DNA of 64,000 nt from Hyalella azteca. Its lineage: Eukaryota > Arthropoda > Malacostraca > Amphipoda > Hyalellidae. The stretch is from NCBI RefSeq assembly GCF_000764305.2, contig NW_025943639.1:204001-268000 (forward strand), in the 5' to 3' direction. Positions 1 to 12,500 of the stretch are shown piece by piece. The position numbers and the translations under genes are program-made. The stretch's first letter is position 1. Every line of letters starts with the position of its first letter. A model generated the notes under the pieces. The model did no database searches and was not told the origin of the DNA. It worked only from the letters and a program-made list of their open reading frames with translations.

Positions 1-283
1 TGAATTCAAAAACTGTTATCTATGGATGAAAAAAGTTCCATTTAATTGAAAAATTTTGATAAAGTGCACTGTAGTGCACTTTATCGAAAGTGCACCGAAA
101 TATTGTGAGCAGTTTTGACGCGGACTACGAACTGAGCTAGCATGAAACTAGTGTTACGTTGTCGGCCATCTTCACACTCTAAAGGTTGGATATACAAGTA
201 AATCATAGGAGCGCATAAAAATAGACTATTAAAACTAAGCTAACAAAGGTTTGCTAAAATTATTTACACTTATACTCTTTCAG

Positions 284-372
284 GAGCACCAGAGAGCAAG
301 CACTACAGCTGCATTAAGAACTGTATACAAGGAGGCAAGCTGCACCCCATACAGTGCCACACGCTCTGTTAA
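284..372 (+). CDS. Possible terminal exon of a small Cys-rich protein (partial)
   Basis: A pyrimidine-rich acceptor ending at 283 (ctctttcag) is followed by an open frame that stops with TAA at 370-372. The last residues have the pattern C-x3-C-x10-C-x3-C (SCIKNC...QCHTLC) directly before the stop. Such twin CxxxC spacing is known from helical-hairpin disulfide peptides. The upstream part would lie before the window or in an exon I cannot identify, so the gene is unrecognised. The exon is short and could be a chance ORF. Confidence 0.3.
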
Positions 373-3300
373 GCCGCGCCACATTCCACCCATTCTCGCC
401 AGAGTTTACTGAAGTCTATGGTTTGTAATTTCAGTTCTCTGGCATGCCTCTCTGCATACCGTTCCTTGAGCAAAGATTATTTATTTACCATCACTTATTT
501 ACCAAATTATCTTATTCAGAAAGTTGTGCGGCAATAGCAATTTTAATTATTTTGAAGAGATTCCAGTATCTTGTAGTGTCACAGACAAATTCAAAGATAT
601 GAAGCTCATTTGCTGGAAAATTCTTATAATCAACCCTTAAATCAAAATAATAGATTTCTTCAACATATTTTGTCATGAACAAAGCCAAATTCTTTTCACA
701 CTGACATCGAACCTGTTTCTCGCAAAACCTCTGATGGGTTTACATTTCGCCGATCGACAGGGGAAACATTTTTTCAGGTGTTTAGCAATCAATTAATAAT
801 TTTTTGAAAGCGTTTGCTTACACTGAACTACAGTGCATCGAAGCCTTAATGAGATTAAGGTCATTATATTAATTTGAGTTTTTTGCCGTTTTAGTATTTC
901 TACTTTGACGTTTTAGTATTTTTACATTGGACTCTAACACTAATAGAGAACAAATAATTTACGCGAAGCGAATCTCTGTTTAACGGAAGATTTTAGTGCG
1001 AGCCTTTTAGTAGCTTTAATCCTAAACGGTTAATAGGCATTCAGATTACTCTAATAGAAAGTGTCTCACATTATTCCCTTTTTTCAGATGTGTATAAAGA
1101 AATATGGGACTTGCTACAGGCGTTGACTGCACTCGACTTCAAAGCAGGCTTTTCTGGTCCAGAAATTTTGCCAACGAAATGGAGTATTAATCGAGTATCC
1201 TGCTGTTTGGAAATCCCTCTTGTGGTTACTTTTTCGTATGTTTCAATAATGCAATCCTAGTAAGAAAAACATTAGGAAATTATATCATAAATTTTTCGCA
1301 AGTAGAAATTTTTAAATTGAAAGCATTCTATACGATTGTTCAATATTTCCATTAATGTTGAATTTAAAGTGCTTGAAAATTTCATCACACATGACAATAA
1401 GTAGTTAAGCTCACTAGGAAAATCCACGACCATTAGTCAGTTGAATGCGGAGCCAACACACGTCCCTATTTATCAAATTTTCATCGCATTCGGGAAGATC
1501 AACATTCACAGCTGATCTGAAAATTACAATAAAAAGCTGGAATTAGCGCCCTATATGAGAGCGGCGTTTTTAAATTTGAAAGGTGCTGGAAATAATCTGT
1601 TAAGTATAATCCGTTTATTAAAGCTGCTGAACATTACGTTGTGGAACTCTTCACGTTTCCATAATGCACGCATCAATCCATTTTATGTTCAATGTTTCTG
1701 TAAACAAATTATTACCATTTGGTCAAGTGACAATTTTTTACTTATAATTAATACATGGCATTAAGTCAATAAATCACACAATAAGCTATACAACGAAAAC
1801 GCAGTCAAATTAATAAATAACTGGCGGAACAACCCTACGATTGACAATAATGACAAGGACTCTTTTAAGAAAATTATGTCGCCGTTTAAAACATTCCTTG
1901 GTATAGGGATGGAAGCTGAAAGTTAGCATGCTTTATGCATTATTTAATAAAAACATTATTTACCTTTATACTCTCAGTCGCTAATAAAAAGAAGTTCTTT
2001 TTTTTGCCATGATCATGATCACAGCATGTTCGGTTTAAAAGTAATCAGGGTGTTAAGTTTGAATCAATTGCTAATTAAGATTTTTTCCGTCTTTTTAAAA
2101 AAGAGAATATTCTTGCGGTTTTGCTGCGTCTCCAACTGTTGAAGAATTAACAGTAGAGAAAGGCAGGTTCATTCCTTCTTGCTGGTATTTTCCCTGATCC
2201 TGAACCTTACATATAGAACATTACATTTTTTTATAACTCTCATGCATTGATCACTTCTAAGATTTTACTATTTTTTGGCCGACATCGTAAATTTCAAAAT
2301 ATACCATTGAGATAAGCAAATAAATGAATATTTTTAATGAACAATCTCATTAGAATATTCACGAAGCTTTTAGATCCTCTTCAAAGGAAATCTTTTTGCC
2401 CACATGACTCAGGTACTATAAACACAATTAAATTAATCCAGTTAAAACTCAAATGATACATAAAGCAACACAGGAAATTTTTACCGATTGGAAGCGGTCA
2501 ATCAAAGTATCAAATTGAAACACAGTTGAATGAATTACAGTAAAGTTGAAACACAATTGTGTCAAATCCTCATTCACTCTTTAGGAAAACTTATACGCAA
2601 ATTCAGAACGCAATCAAATAAACACGAATAATTTTCTAGGGATAAATGTTAAAGCTAAAAGTGAACAAAACAAAAAATAAGGCTTCGAATTAAACCTTCC
2701 TTTCACTGTATATCGTAATGTTCTGTTAAGTAGCTCAAGATTATAGATATTTCGTCGCGTTTTAAAACCACTTTGGTTTCATTTCGGTCGGTGATTGAGA
2801 TCAGCCAAAATACACGGTTTAAGTAATTATTTAAAAAATATGAAACGCTTAATGTATTCAGGCCCTCAAATGTTAAATTTATAATGTGTTACAACCTCGT
2901 ACATTCATTATGAGCTTTGAAATTCACATTCAAAAATAATGTTTTCAGTCCAAGGCAATAAAATCTAGCCGCTGTACTACAAACACAAGTTGGTAGAATT
3001 ACAGAGCACTAAACCATTGAATACAAGTAAATGACTTGAACCTTCCCTGCCAATTGTGTAGGCAAAGTTCCAATAAATATTATAGTAAGTGTGAAGAATG
3101 GATAATACATATGCTGCATAGAAACCTTGTTTTATTCACCTCCAACTTCAAGTCTTTCCCGTATACTGGTATTTTTACTTTATTTTTTACTTTTAATAAT
3201 TTACTTTCACTTTTGCATTACCGAATTCTTCAACAAAAGTTGAAAAACAATGAAATTATTAAATATTGGTTAACAAAACTAATTGGCCGATGAACGAGTT

Positions 3301-4000
3301 TAATAACGTACGAAGTGGACAATAAACTATCATACCCATGATCAGTAAAATAATTTTTTCACATCTGAGGGCTATTGGCTGGAAGTACGTGGTGCTTATT
3401 TGTAAACTTGTTTTTTTTATATATTAGCTTATTTATTAACTGTTAAACACATTTTCCAAAATCTACTGATACTGAAACCAATACATTATAGGTTAATTCG
3501 CTTTCCCTCGGCACTTTCATTGTTCATATTTGCTGTATTGCTCTGAGTTACAGCTACAACAACTTACAAGTTTTGTGGACTACTTCAGAGTTATCATTTT
3601 TGCGCACGGCACCTATCACCAGCAATCATAATTCGATGATAAACACACGGAACCGTTGTTGATCTTATGACTAGGCAACACGTCGCTACTATTTGAATGG
3701 TTGCAAAATTTCAGAAATTTAATTACTCTTTCCATGATTATTTAATGACTTTCCACACCGTATACAAAACGCAGCAAGAAATTAGATCCCATCTTGTGTC
3801 GTTTATCTTTTTGAAATTTCATAAGATTAATTATTTGAGAACAGTGAAAAGAAAATACAATCTACGCAGAGAGAATCTGTGGCAACAAGATTCGATCTAA
3901 TATATAGGAATGTACAGTTTGCGTTCCTTATATGAAATTATGTGTCGTGTTCTCATGACATAGGTAATATATTGCCACCTCAATTTACGAGTTTTAGGAA
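373..4000. other. AT-rich non-coding DNA
   Basis: Both strands are dense in stops. Small ORFs at about 1,555, 3,036 and 3,697 have AT-driven composition and no recognisable domain. I see no gene here. Confidence 0.5.
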
Positions 4001-4039
4001 GCATACTTTTGCTCAATTCTCAGTATGGCATCAAAAAGC

Positions 4040-4460
4040 CGCGTTGCTCACGATGCTCATGTACTTGTGTTGCACACGGCAACGAAGTGATTACATTGCA
4101 CAAGCCTCTTAAGTTATCGTATTGCTCGCGGTTTCGAGGCAAAAAAGCTGCACACGGCACCACATTATTATGCACACGGCACCGAAGAATTGTTTTGCGC
4201 ACGACACCGCACTTTGCGCACGCCTATGGAGATTTTCTAGTTTCTGGTCGCCTCTTGGTCAGTCGAACGCTTCGGCCTCAGCTACGTGCTCCTCGCTAGG
4301 GTCGTTGATCAGCTCGACGACCCGCAATCTTCGGTATCTTCGAGTGCTCAGAAATCAAGTGGCTGTAATCGAGTATTGGTTATTTGGAAAATATGTTGAG
4401 TGCGAAGATAGTGAATGTCCTTCGAGTGAAAGGATTTCATTGGAAAATTATGCTTACTTT
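4040..4460 (+). other. GC-richer segment with repeated 'cacacggcac' words
   Basis: The word gcacacggca or a close variant recurs several times between about 4,070 and 4,210, and a related copy lies near 3,603. The GC content rises between 4,230 and 4,340. Two overlapping ORFs of 96 and 113 codons here look repeat-driven. The segment may be a degenerate tandem repeat or a non-coding first exon; I cannot assign it. Confidence 0.25.
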
Positions 4461-4720
4461 TAATAATTGTACACGATATTTATTTTCGGATTACTATCGT
4501 CTTCTAAAATGAAAGTTCGTGAATAAAATGAACAAATCTCAATGCACCGTTCCACCGCTTGAGAATCATTGACTTCTCGTATCATTATTGCGAGAGACTG
4601 CAAGTCTTGTCGCGTTAAAAATTACCTCCAAGAACTGATATTTTTAATCGTTGACCGAAAAGTCTGTGAATAAATTAATCTGTTTGCATATCCTCTTTTG
4701 ACTGCAATATTTTATTTTAG

Positions 4721-4779
4721 CGCTGGTGGAATCGGCAAGCGAGTTTCAAGTAGAACGTCGTATTATAACGACAAGTTTC
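4721..4779 (+). other. Candidate 59-nt internal exon
   Basis: A good acceptor (attttattttag) and a consensus donor (gtaagt at 4780) bracket 59 nt that are open in one frame (GIGKRVSSRTSYYNDK...). No partner exon was found on either side, so this may be a chance pair of splice sites. Confidence 0.2.
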
Positions 4780-5126
4780 GTAAGTAATTTGCGGTTGCTC
4801 TCGAAATTTTGTTCGATCTCTTAGTGCAAAATCCGGTTTATTATAGGATTTTATTTCGTGCAAAGATATTAGCAAGTAACTAGAGTTAAGGGATTTATAT
4901 TTAAAACATAAAATGCATACTCAATTCACCAGGAACGGATATTGATCGTTTATAATAAATTTATGGTATCAAAAATGCTGGTTATCCAGCGTTTGACCAA
5001 CATCCGTAGACTGCCATGCGTGATTATGTTGGTCACATTGAAATACGTCGCTATTTATTTATTTAGCCACTTGTAACGTGCCCTCGAAGTTCGATCTGAA
5101 CGAGACGCCACGATAATCTCTTCGTA

Positions 5127-5219
5127 AAATAATAATAATAAAAATAATAATAATAAATATAATAATTATAATAATATAATAATAATAATAAAAATAATAG
5201 TAGTAATAATAATAATTTT
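5127..5219. repeat. AAT/ATA trinucleotide microsatellite
   Basis: An imperfect run of aat and ata units about 90 bp long. It is a simple-sequence repeat with no coding potential. Confidence 0.9.
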
Positions 5220-6699
5220 AATTTCGCTTATCGATATTTATAACATATACTTATTGATATAATTGTAAATCACGCCCATTTTCTTCTCTTTACATGCATA
5301 CTACACTTCATTTTTATTTTTCTGCAAGAAATGACAGAGATTAAACGAGAAAAGTTACTTTAGGACGACGCTGCCACATGGAAAGCTTATAGCTATTTTC
5401 ACGTACTCGTAATATTCGACATTGCATTGCATCTACGAATGATATAAAACAAAGTTTATACAGTGCACAAGTTTCCATCGATATAATGAAGTTACAAAAT
5501 TAAAACTTTGTTTAGCTCTCTGGTCATCTACGTCTTCACTCATTAGAACGAGTAACTATTTATTTGGTCTACTACTAAAAGTATTCGCCGAAAAGTGCAA
5601 ACAGAACAAAACAGTTCATGTTTCATTATTGAAATAATGAGAATAAAGATGTCTGTAAAAGATGAGAAAATAAACCATTAATATATTACATAAAACTATG
5701 TTTAACCAAACGAATTATCCATCATTGTCAAAATTCTTTATTCTGGGATGATATGACATCCATAAAAGTTATATTTACAAATGACAAAAAAATGACAAAG
5801 GTTCATAGTGATTACCCATGTCAACTAATAAGCTTTGCAGACGACAATTGGTCTATATAATTGAAAAACTAGAATATCTTAAAGAGTAAACGAAAAGTCA
5901 CTTAAAACTTCTCATAATCTAGCCTCGGATGAAACTGATAACAAAATGTTAATAATAATGAATATAACAACAATATCAACATAATAATAATTATAACAAC
6001 TATAGTTTTGATGAAAATTTTTGAGCAAACTATTTCGAAACTATCCTACAAAAAATTTAAATATAGTGAAAAGTTACAAATTACACTATTTGTTTTTTTC
6101 ATCGCATTTGAGTTGAAATACATCCACTCTACAGTTTTCCATGTCAAAATAGACCGAGATCTGATCGCGAGATCTGATCAAGATCTCTTGGTCTAGTAAT
6201 CTAGTTAATCACGTGATCGTGGCGTGGGCAATGTGAAGGTAATCTTAACCTCCGAAAAATGGTCAGGCTTTTTTTTCCCTTTTAAATGCTGGTTAGTAAA
6301 ATGTGTGATTAGATTTTTATATGCTACTTAGTAAAAAAATAATTGTGATTAAATTTAAAAGCAGCAATAATTATGGACTTGGCATTATAGAAATATAAAA
6401 AATTCGTATTTATATCAATGAATTACCTTATTTCTCAATAATTACCTCTAATACATCGAGTTCATTATTCAATTAAAGAAAAAAACTTCAAAATGTTGGC
6501 ATGAGCGCTACCTCATAAACCTTGAAACTTCAGTTACCTCCGAATATACTAACAAATCGTTTGCGCAATAACACAAGTTTGAAAAAATATATTGTTCGTT
6601 ATTCCCATGAAACTTTAATTACGACCGAATATACTACCAAATCGTATGCGCAATAACAAAAGTTTGAAAAATATCTTATTCGTCATTGCCACAGACCCT

Positions 6700-7475
6700 C
6701 TACACGAAGGTTCTGAAGATGCAGATAAGAGCTGTTGATAGCGCAGCAGCGCGACGCTACTTAAGGCCCCTGACCCGAGGCTTGAGTGCAGACCGTCCGA
6801 TGTGAGTAGCGCACAACGAACGCCTCCTCGCAGCCTCAGCAGAACATTGCAACGTTTCGAGCTTTTGCCGACAAACGGAAAAATTTCCGTATATTTTGGA
6901 CTCGGAGGTAACAATATTTTTTAATTACAAGTACCAGAGCTTTGATATATTACATATAAATTTTTCCTCGTGACTATTGTCTTATTCATATTTTGTGTGT
7001 GTAGTATATATATGATATATTATCTTTTCATATATTTATATATATAACATAGTATGAAATGCGTTTCATTTTGGTCTACACATTTCATATTCTGAATTCA
7101 ATTTTTCTCCAGGAACGGACTGATCTGCCAAAACAAACTTCTACGAATGAATCTCAATTGAAGTCCGTCCCTTGACTGAAGTCATTAGATTTAATTCCAC
7201 CGCTGCTCGCCTTCATCACGAATTTCACCAACTATCTCACCATGGGTTTGATCCAGTCGTCGGAAACGCCAAAAGAGTTGAACAACAACGCGCAGAAGGC
7301 AAGCGTTTGCCCCAACTCCTACATGGTGATAGCAAACATCCTCACTTTATTCTTGTATCATCAATTCTATCCTATAATTGCTCATTGTCTACCAGAAGGC
7401 TTCGACTTTACTGACTGCAGTATTTACTTGAACATTTCTGCAACCATCGTCACGACCTGCACACCTGTAGGATAG
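6700..7475 (+). other. Possible two-exon transcript with a 77-codon small ORF
   Basis: A GC-richer stretch ends at a consensus donor (CCGAT|gtgagt, 6801/6802). An acceptor (tttttctccag) opens a segment at 7113. In it, an ATG at 7242 sits in a strong initiation context (tcaccATGG) and starts a 77-codon ORF ending at 7475. The peptide begins MGLIQSS, which fits an N-myristoylation consensus (Gly2, Ser6). There is no recognised domain. It could be a small-protein gene or a chance ORF. Confidence 0.25.
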
Positions 7476-7516
7476 GCGTTGCAGACGCTTATTTCTTCGT
7501 ATATTGTGCTCACCAT

Positions 7517-7568
7517 GCATGGGCAATTTCTCGATCTTGATCTGCAAGATCGGGAAATTGCCCATCCA
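7517..7568. repeat. Short near-perfect hairpin
   Basis: The arms gggcaatttc..cgatctt and aagatcg.gaaattgccc are inverted copies separated by about 6 nt. It may be the remnant of a small foldback element. Confidence 0.6.
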
Positions 7569-7569
7569 T

Positions 7570-9440
7570 GATCATAGTTTAACCAGATAAATATAATTCC
7601 GTCACCATTAATCATAAGCCATTGTCATAAATTTGCACGTTCAACTTTAACTTTAAGATGCTTGGTAGCAGTACACAAGCAATTTTCATTTTCAAACCCA
7701 ATTATAATGTCATTTGAAAATTTGATGCAATTTAACGTCAATAAAAAGAAGGTTCAACAGAGTTAAGTTTCTACATCTAATAATAAATGACGTTAATTAA
7801 TTTGAAGGGTTAATTAGCCTATTAGCCACGGATAACGCTAAATTGTTTAGAAATGCATGTTATTATAAGTTGCGCTGACAATCATCTTACTTAGTGATTT
7901 AGATCGCCTAACATGAGTGCCAAATCATACTGAAAAGTTATATATTTAATTGTTGCACTCGATAATCTGTGATATTATTCTAATTACTCTTCTTAGCAAA
8001 TGTATAGCGATAGAAAATAATGAAAAATAAAACAAAAAACGGTCGAATATGTTATATACTGATTTTAAAAATCATGGATTCCTAGTGGTTACTTAAAATT
8101 CTATTGTAAATATGCTTAAACAATAAATGAAAATTATTAAGTTCAAATATAAATTCCACCTGGCAGCCCAAGCATAATAAAATTCTTTAACTATCCTAAT
8201 TTTGGATAAAACAATGAATTGACTTTCATTGACTCTATTTGCTACTTCATATATGGCATAGTATATAAAGGACGAGAACATTATGAAAAAAATATCGGCA
8301 AGAATTAATGCCACGAAATTTATTTAAATTCATTTTGTCAGCCGATTTGATCCAAAGATTTATAATGGCAATTGTTTCTATTTTATTATCTCTTCTAAAT
8401 TCTCTCATAATAATTGATCCTAAAGCGTATCTCGTATGAAGATACAGAACCTGCATGTCTTCTGGAATTTGTTGCTTTCTCTATCGTTAAGAGCCAGGTT
8501 TCTATCCAGGTATTATATAACCTTCACATAGGAAAGTATCCACTAAATTTGGTTCAGTCTAGTCGAGTAAATGAATTAAATTTATTTTAATAGAACATCT
8601 AACATCGATAACATTAGACTACAAATTTCTATGAACATTAATTAACTGCGTATCGCGTGCAAAAGAGTTCCCAGGAAAAGAATGTAACATACTAATATTA
8701 CTGCTAGTCTCTATGAACACATTGCTACAGGTAGTCTAGTTGACACAACTTTCGCTCTTATATTATTATGAAAAACGGCACTTATGGAAATTCGCATGCC
8801 GGGGATAAATCCAAGTCTAGTCACTGTACCCCAGACAACGTCTATTAAGATGTACCATGCATAACATGGCTGGAGTATTCATCAAAAGTATTCATTATTA
8901 TCATGTATATCAATCTAACTTTTATCTTCTCGTGGCTCAGCAGCTCGCCACGAACTCGGGTATGAAAACATATTCACTCAATAACAGACTATAAAGATTA
9001 TTTGAAATAATTACCACCGTAGCAATACCGCGAAAATTTAACTTGGTACTTGGAAATATTTTTAAATTGTACAAAGTACTTAAACTTACAATAATTATCT
9101 GAAAACTCTCTCTGTATCAAATGCAGGAATAGTTTTTACTACGCACAAGTACTTCTAAATCCACAGTGCAACTTCCATTCCGTTTCTCATGCAAAAATTT
9201 TCTTGCAAAACAGTGTCAGGTAGAGCAGCGTTGTCGTTCGACTGGTTTTATTCTAGAGGCAGTGACTCGGCAGTGATCGTGCTGCTCACTGCGGACAAAA
9301 AAAAATATATTACTTTGAGAAGTAATGAAAAAAATCTGTTGAAGTCAAACGGCTGTAATTTTATTGAAAGAATTTTTTAACCGGTTGAGGAGAACCTCAC
9401 AGACAAACCAGTGCTACTTGGCCATACCTTTTCAGTGGAG
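7570..9440. other. AT-rich DNA without a recognised gene
   Basis: Only short AT-driven ORFs occur on either strand. No splice-bounded homologous exon was recognised. The 3' end of gene B on the minus strand borders this region. Confidence 0.5.
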
Positions 9441-9446
9441 TTTATT
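9441..9446 (-). terminator. Candidate poly(A) signal of gene B
   Basis: AATAAA on the minus strand, about 130 nt downstream of the gene B stop codon. It supports ending gene B at 9576. Confidence 0.5.
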
Positions 9447-9575
9447 TGAAGTAAACTAAGTAATTTCTTTATCGAAAAGCTTAGGAATGAGAAAAACCGT
9501 AACCCGTATAAGCCAGGATGCGAATAGCCCCATGGAACGTTGTGTAACAGAAGAATGACAACATTCTACTAACTT

Positions 9576-12500
9576 CTACTGGAAAGACGCGATGCGACGA
9601 TCAATCTTGATTTGATGTGTTTCTTCGTTCCCATCAATGATATCTTCATGGGTTTGTTCCGCTTCTTTTGCCGCCATTTCTTCATTACTGCCTGAGAGTT
9701 TTTGTTGCTCAGCTTCAGAGGTGCTGGCCTCCAGTAATGGTCGCAGCACCAGTTCACAGATCAGAGGTTCACTGCCGAGGGCGTTCAGTGTAATGCACAG
9801 CGACACTCGAGGATCTTCCAGCTCTGGGATCGCAGCCTGCAATCAGAAGTGAGTCGTCAAAACTACATGATAATGAAACAGCCTCAATAATGCAATAATG
9901 TAACCAATTTACGCCTATCGTCTATTCAGCGATACAAGTAAGAAATTACCAGCGATACTAGTAAGAATTTACTAGCGATACTAGTATGAATTTTACTGAT
10001 AGTTTGCGTTACAATCTTTTGCAAACGAACTGTGAGAAGTTTATAATTCAATTAACAGTTGAAATTTTATAGTTGGGACGTAATTTCAATTACAGCATTC
10101 TGAATCTATTCCCTGGAGTTCGTACAATTACTCCTGCAATTTCCAATTTATTAGCCCGTTCATGAGACGTCGGTCGGGCCGTTTATTTTCAATTATTCTT
10201 TGCAAGAAGAACGTATGGGCATGTCCATACGTTTTTCTGGACATGTCCTTCTGGATATATTATACGTATATACACGTCCTACTTCAATAACAGACAGTCA
10301 AGGGATTTGGTTCATTCTTGTTTCTTTCATTATCATCAACGAATACTATTGCTGAGAGTTGTATTTTAATATAATCCATTTATATAAAAAATTATTGAGT
10401 TTTACTATAAATTGAGTTGTATTTTCATCTCGTCGCATCGGGAGTCGCTTGTACACTCACCCCATTCACGAACATATGCAGAGCGCTGGACTCCGGTCCC
10501 AGGGTGGACTCGGCTTCGACGCTCACCGACACGTTCTGCGATCTGGTGTTGGGCGCCGCGCATTGACGGACTGAACGCCAGTTATAACGGTACTGCCGCA
10601 CGCACTGAAACAGTGCGAGAGATATGGTTAAAGTACAATATTATGTTTGTTACTGAGTTAAATAGCACATTCAAAGTATGGATGGTATTCACATAGGCAT
10701 CACCTATGACTCTTTAAAGTTCAGCTTAGGTCGCTAAGATCAAAGATATCGCCTTGAATATTCCAGAATAAAAATATAAATCCAATGATCATTAATCGAT
10801 GTACCCTCTTGGTAGCGATCAGGGCGCTATGCTTGAGTTGAATCACGCCAGACTGGAAGCTCTGAAGCACGCAAGTGGCAAAGCTGAGGAGCGTAACTTC
10901 GCTGCCGTGTCGTAGGTCGTCGATTTCTTTTTGTACGCTCAAAAAATGCAATTGCAGATTGTTGTCGGCGTTTGTATTATTGATAGTTTCTTGGATGTCT
11001 GGTTGTTCAGTAATGTGTTCGGAAGGAGTGTTCATCTCATCCATGACTGGCTGTTCGGCAGACCTCGTCAAGTTGAAATTATCAAGGATGTTTTGCACTT
11101 TAGTCTTTAAAACTGCCGTTTCCTCGTTGATAACGCACGTCAGTAGCTGAGCGCCAACGCAATTGATATCCATTTGATCACATCTCTGTCGTTCCTGTAA
11201 AATAACACAAACTGAGCTCATTCATAACTAAAATTAAGTAAAGAAATTCAACTTGTGTCACGCAATGTTATAAAAAAACATTCATAACGATTTTAGGTGA
11301 TAAATATCTTAAATGAAGTTTAAAACTTGAATATAGAATTAAAAGCTACTAAATGATTGAAAATGTATTATACATGAACCGGGTGCTATGAATGAAAAAT
11401 GAATAGTTGAATTTTTACAACAGCATCTAATTCATTCATACTGACAATAGGGCAGTGTTCAAGAAAAGTAGTTGAAAAAAATTAGTTCCATCAATTTAAA
11501 AGTTATTTTGATCCCGCTCAATCCCTTAGCGTCGTATTCTGTTATTCAGGTGTAGTGCATGTATGAATTTTATTCTACGATTAACGTTACCGCAAATGCT
11601 TCTTCTAGCTATACTTTTCAAGATGAAGAAAATAAATTTTACAAATAAATAAATTATCACAGTCATCATCATTCTGTAAGGACATATTTTGGTAAAATAT
11701 AGAAACTCACCATAAAGTCACTTACCGCTGTATCAAAGGTTACTTCCAGATCATTTGTGAGGTCCATTTTGAGAGGCAGCACAGTGTTGGCAAGGAAATC
11801 GGTGACGTTCTTGCTATCCCATTTACGAACCAAGAGTCGCACGGAGTTCACGTTTAGTACTTCACTTTTGTTTGAATGCACCTGTTGGTACGACACGAGT
11901 TGAAAATTCCAGTAATGTGGATTGTGCCTGAATACACAGTTTACTTCATGAATGCCTTAGACGGCAATATGAGATATTAAGCTTGAATTGTCTTATACTA
12001 TTTTATAATTATTTACTGCCTTATTATGCAGGAGCATATGTTCAGTCTTGAAATGCCTAGCACCTTACCGACCAGGCAATAAGTCCAGCAGCTATCTCTA
12101 ACAATCGTCAGTTACGGAAAGATCGGGTTCCAAAGGCTAGATCCTTTGTGGAATCAAGTCACGAGAAGTAAAAGAATCTGCAATAGGCCATGGGCCTATT
12201 TCTTCAGTGCCGATACTTCTATTCTATTCTATTACACATAGAGATTTCCCTAGGTCTTCGTTCATGAGCGCTCATAAATAGGTTATTTTTATTTTAATAC
12301 CGAATTGCCTCAACTGATGGTTGCATCAGAAGTCATTCGGTCTAGAACGCCTCCCGCCGGAAGATTTGATTGCATTCTTGTCCACTTTTCAGTTCAAAAC
12401 TTTTCAAAATACGAGTTTCTGATATGAAAGAACCTTATCACACCTTTCACATTTTATTATAGCAAGAGATTACTTCAAAGACCTCCGAACTGATGCAATG

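Noticed and set aside
10412..11150. Plus-strand ORFs opposite gene B exons 5 and 6
   Set aside because: Antisense of exons with consensus splice sites and GILT-type blocks on the minus strand.
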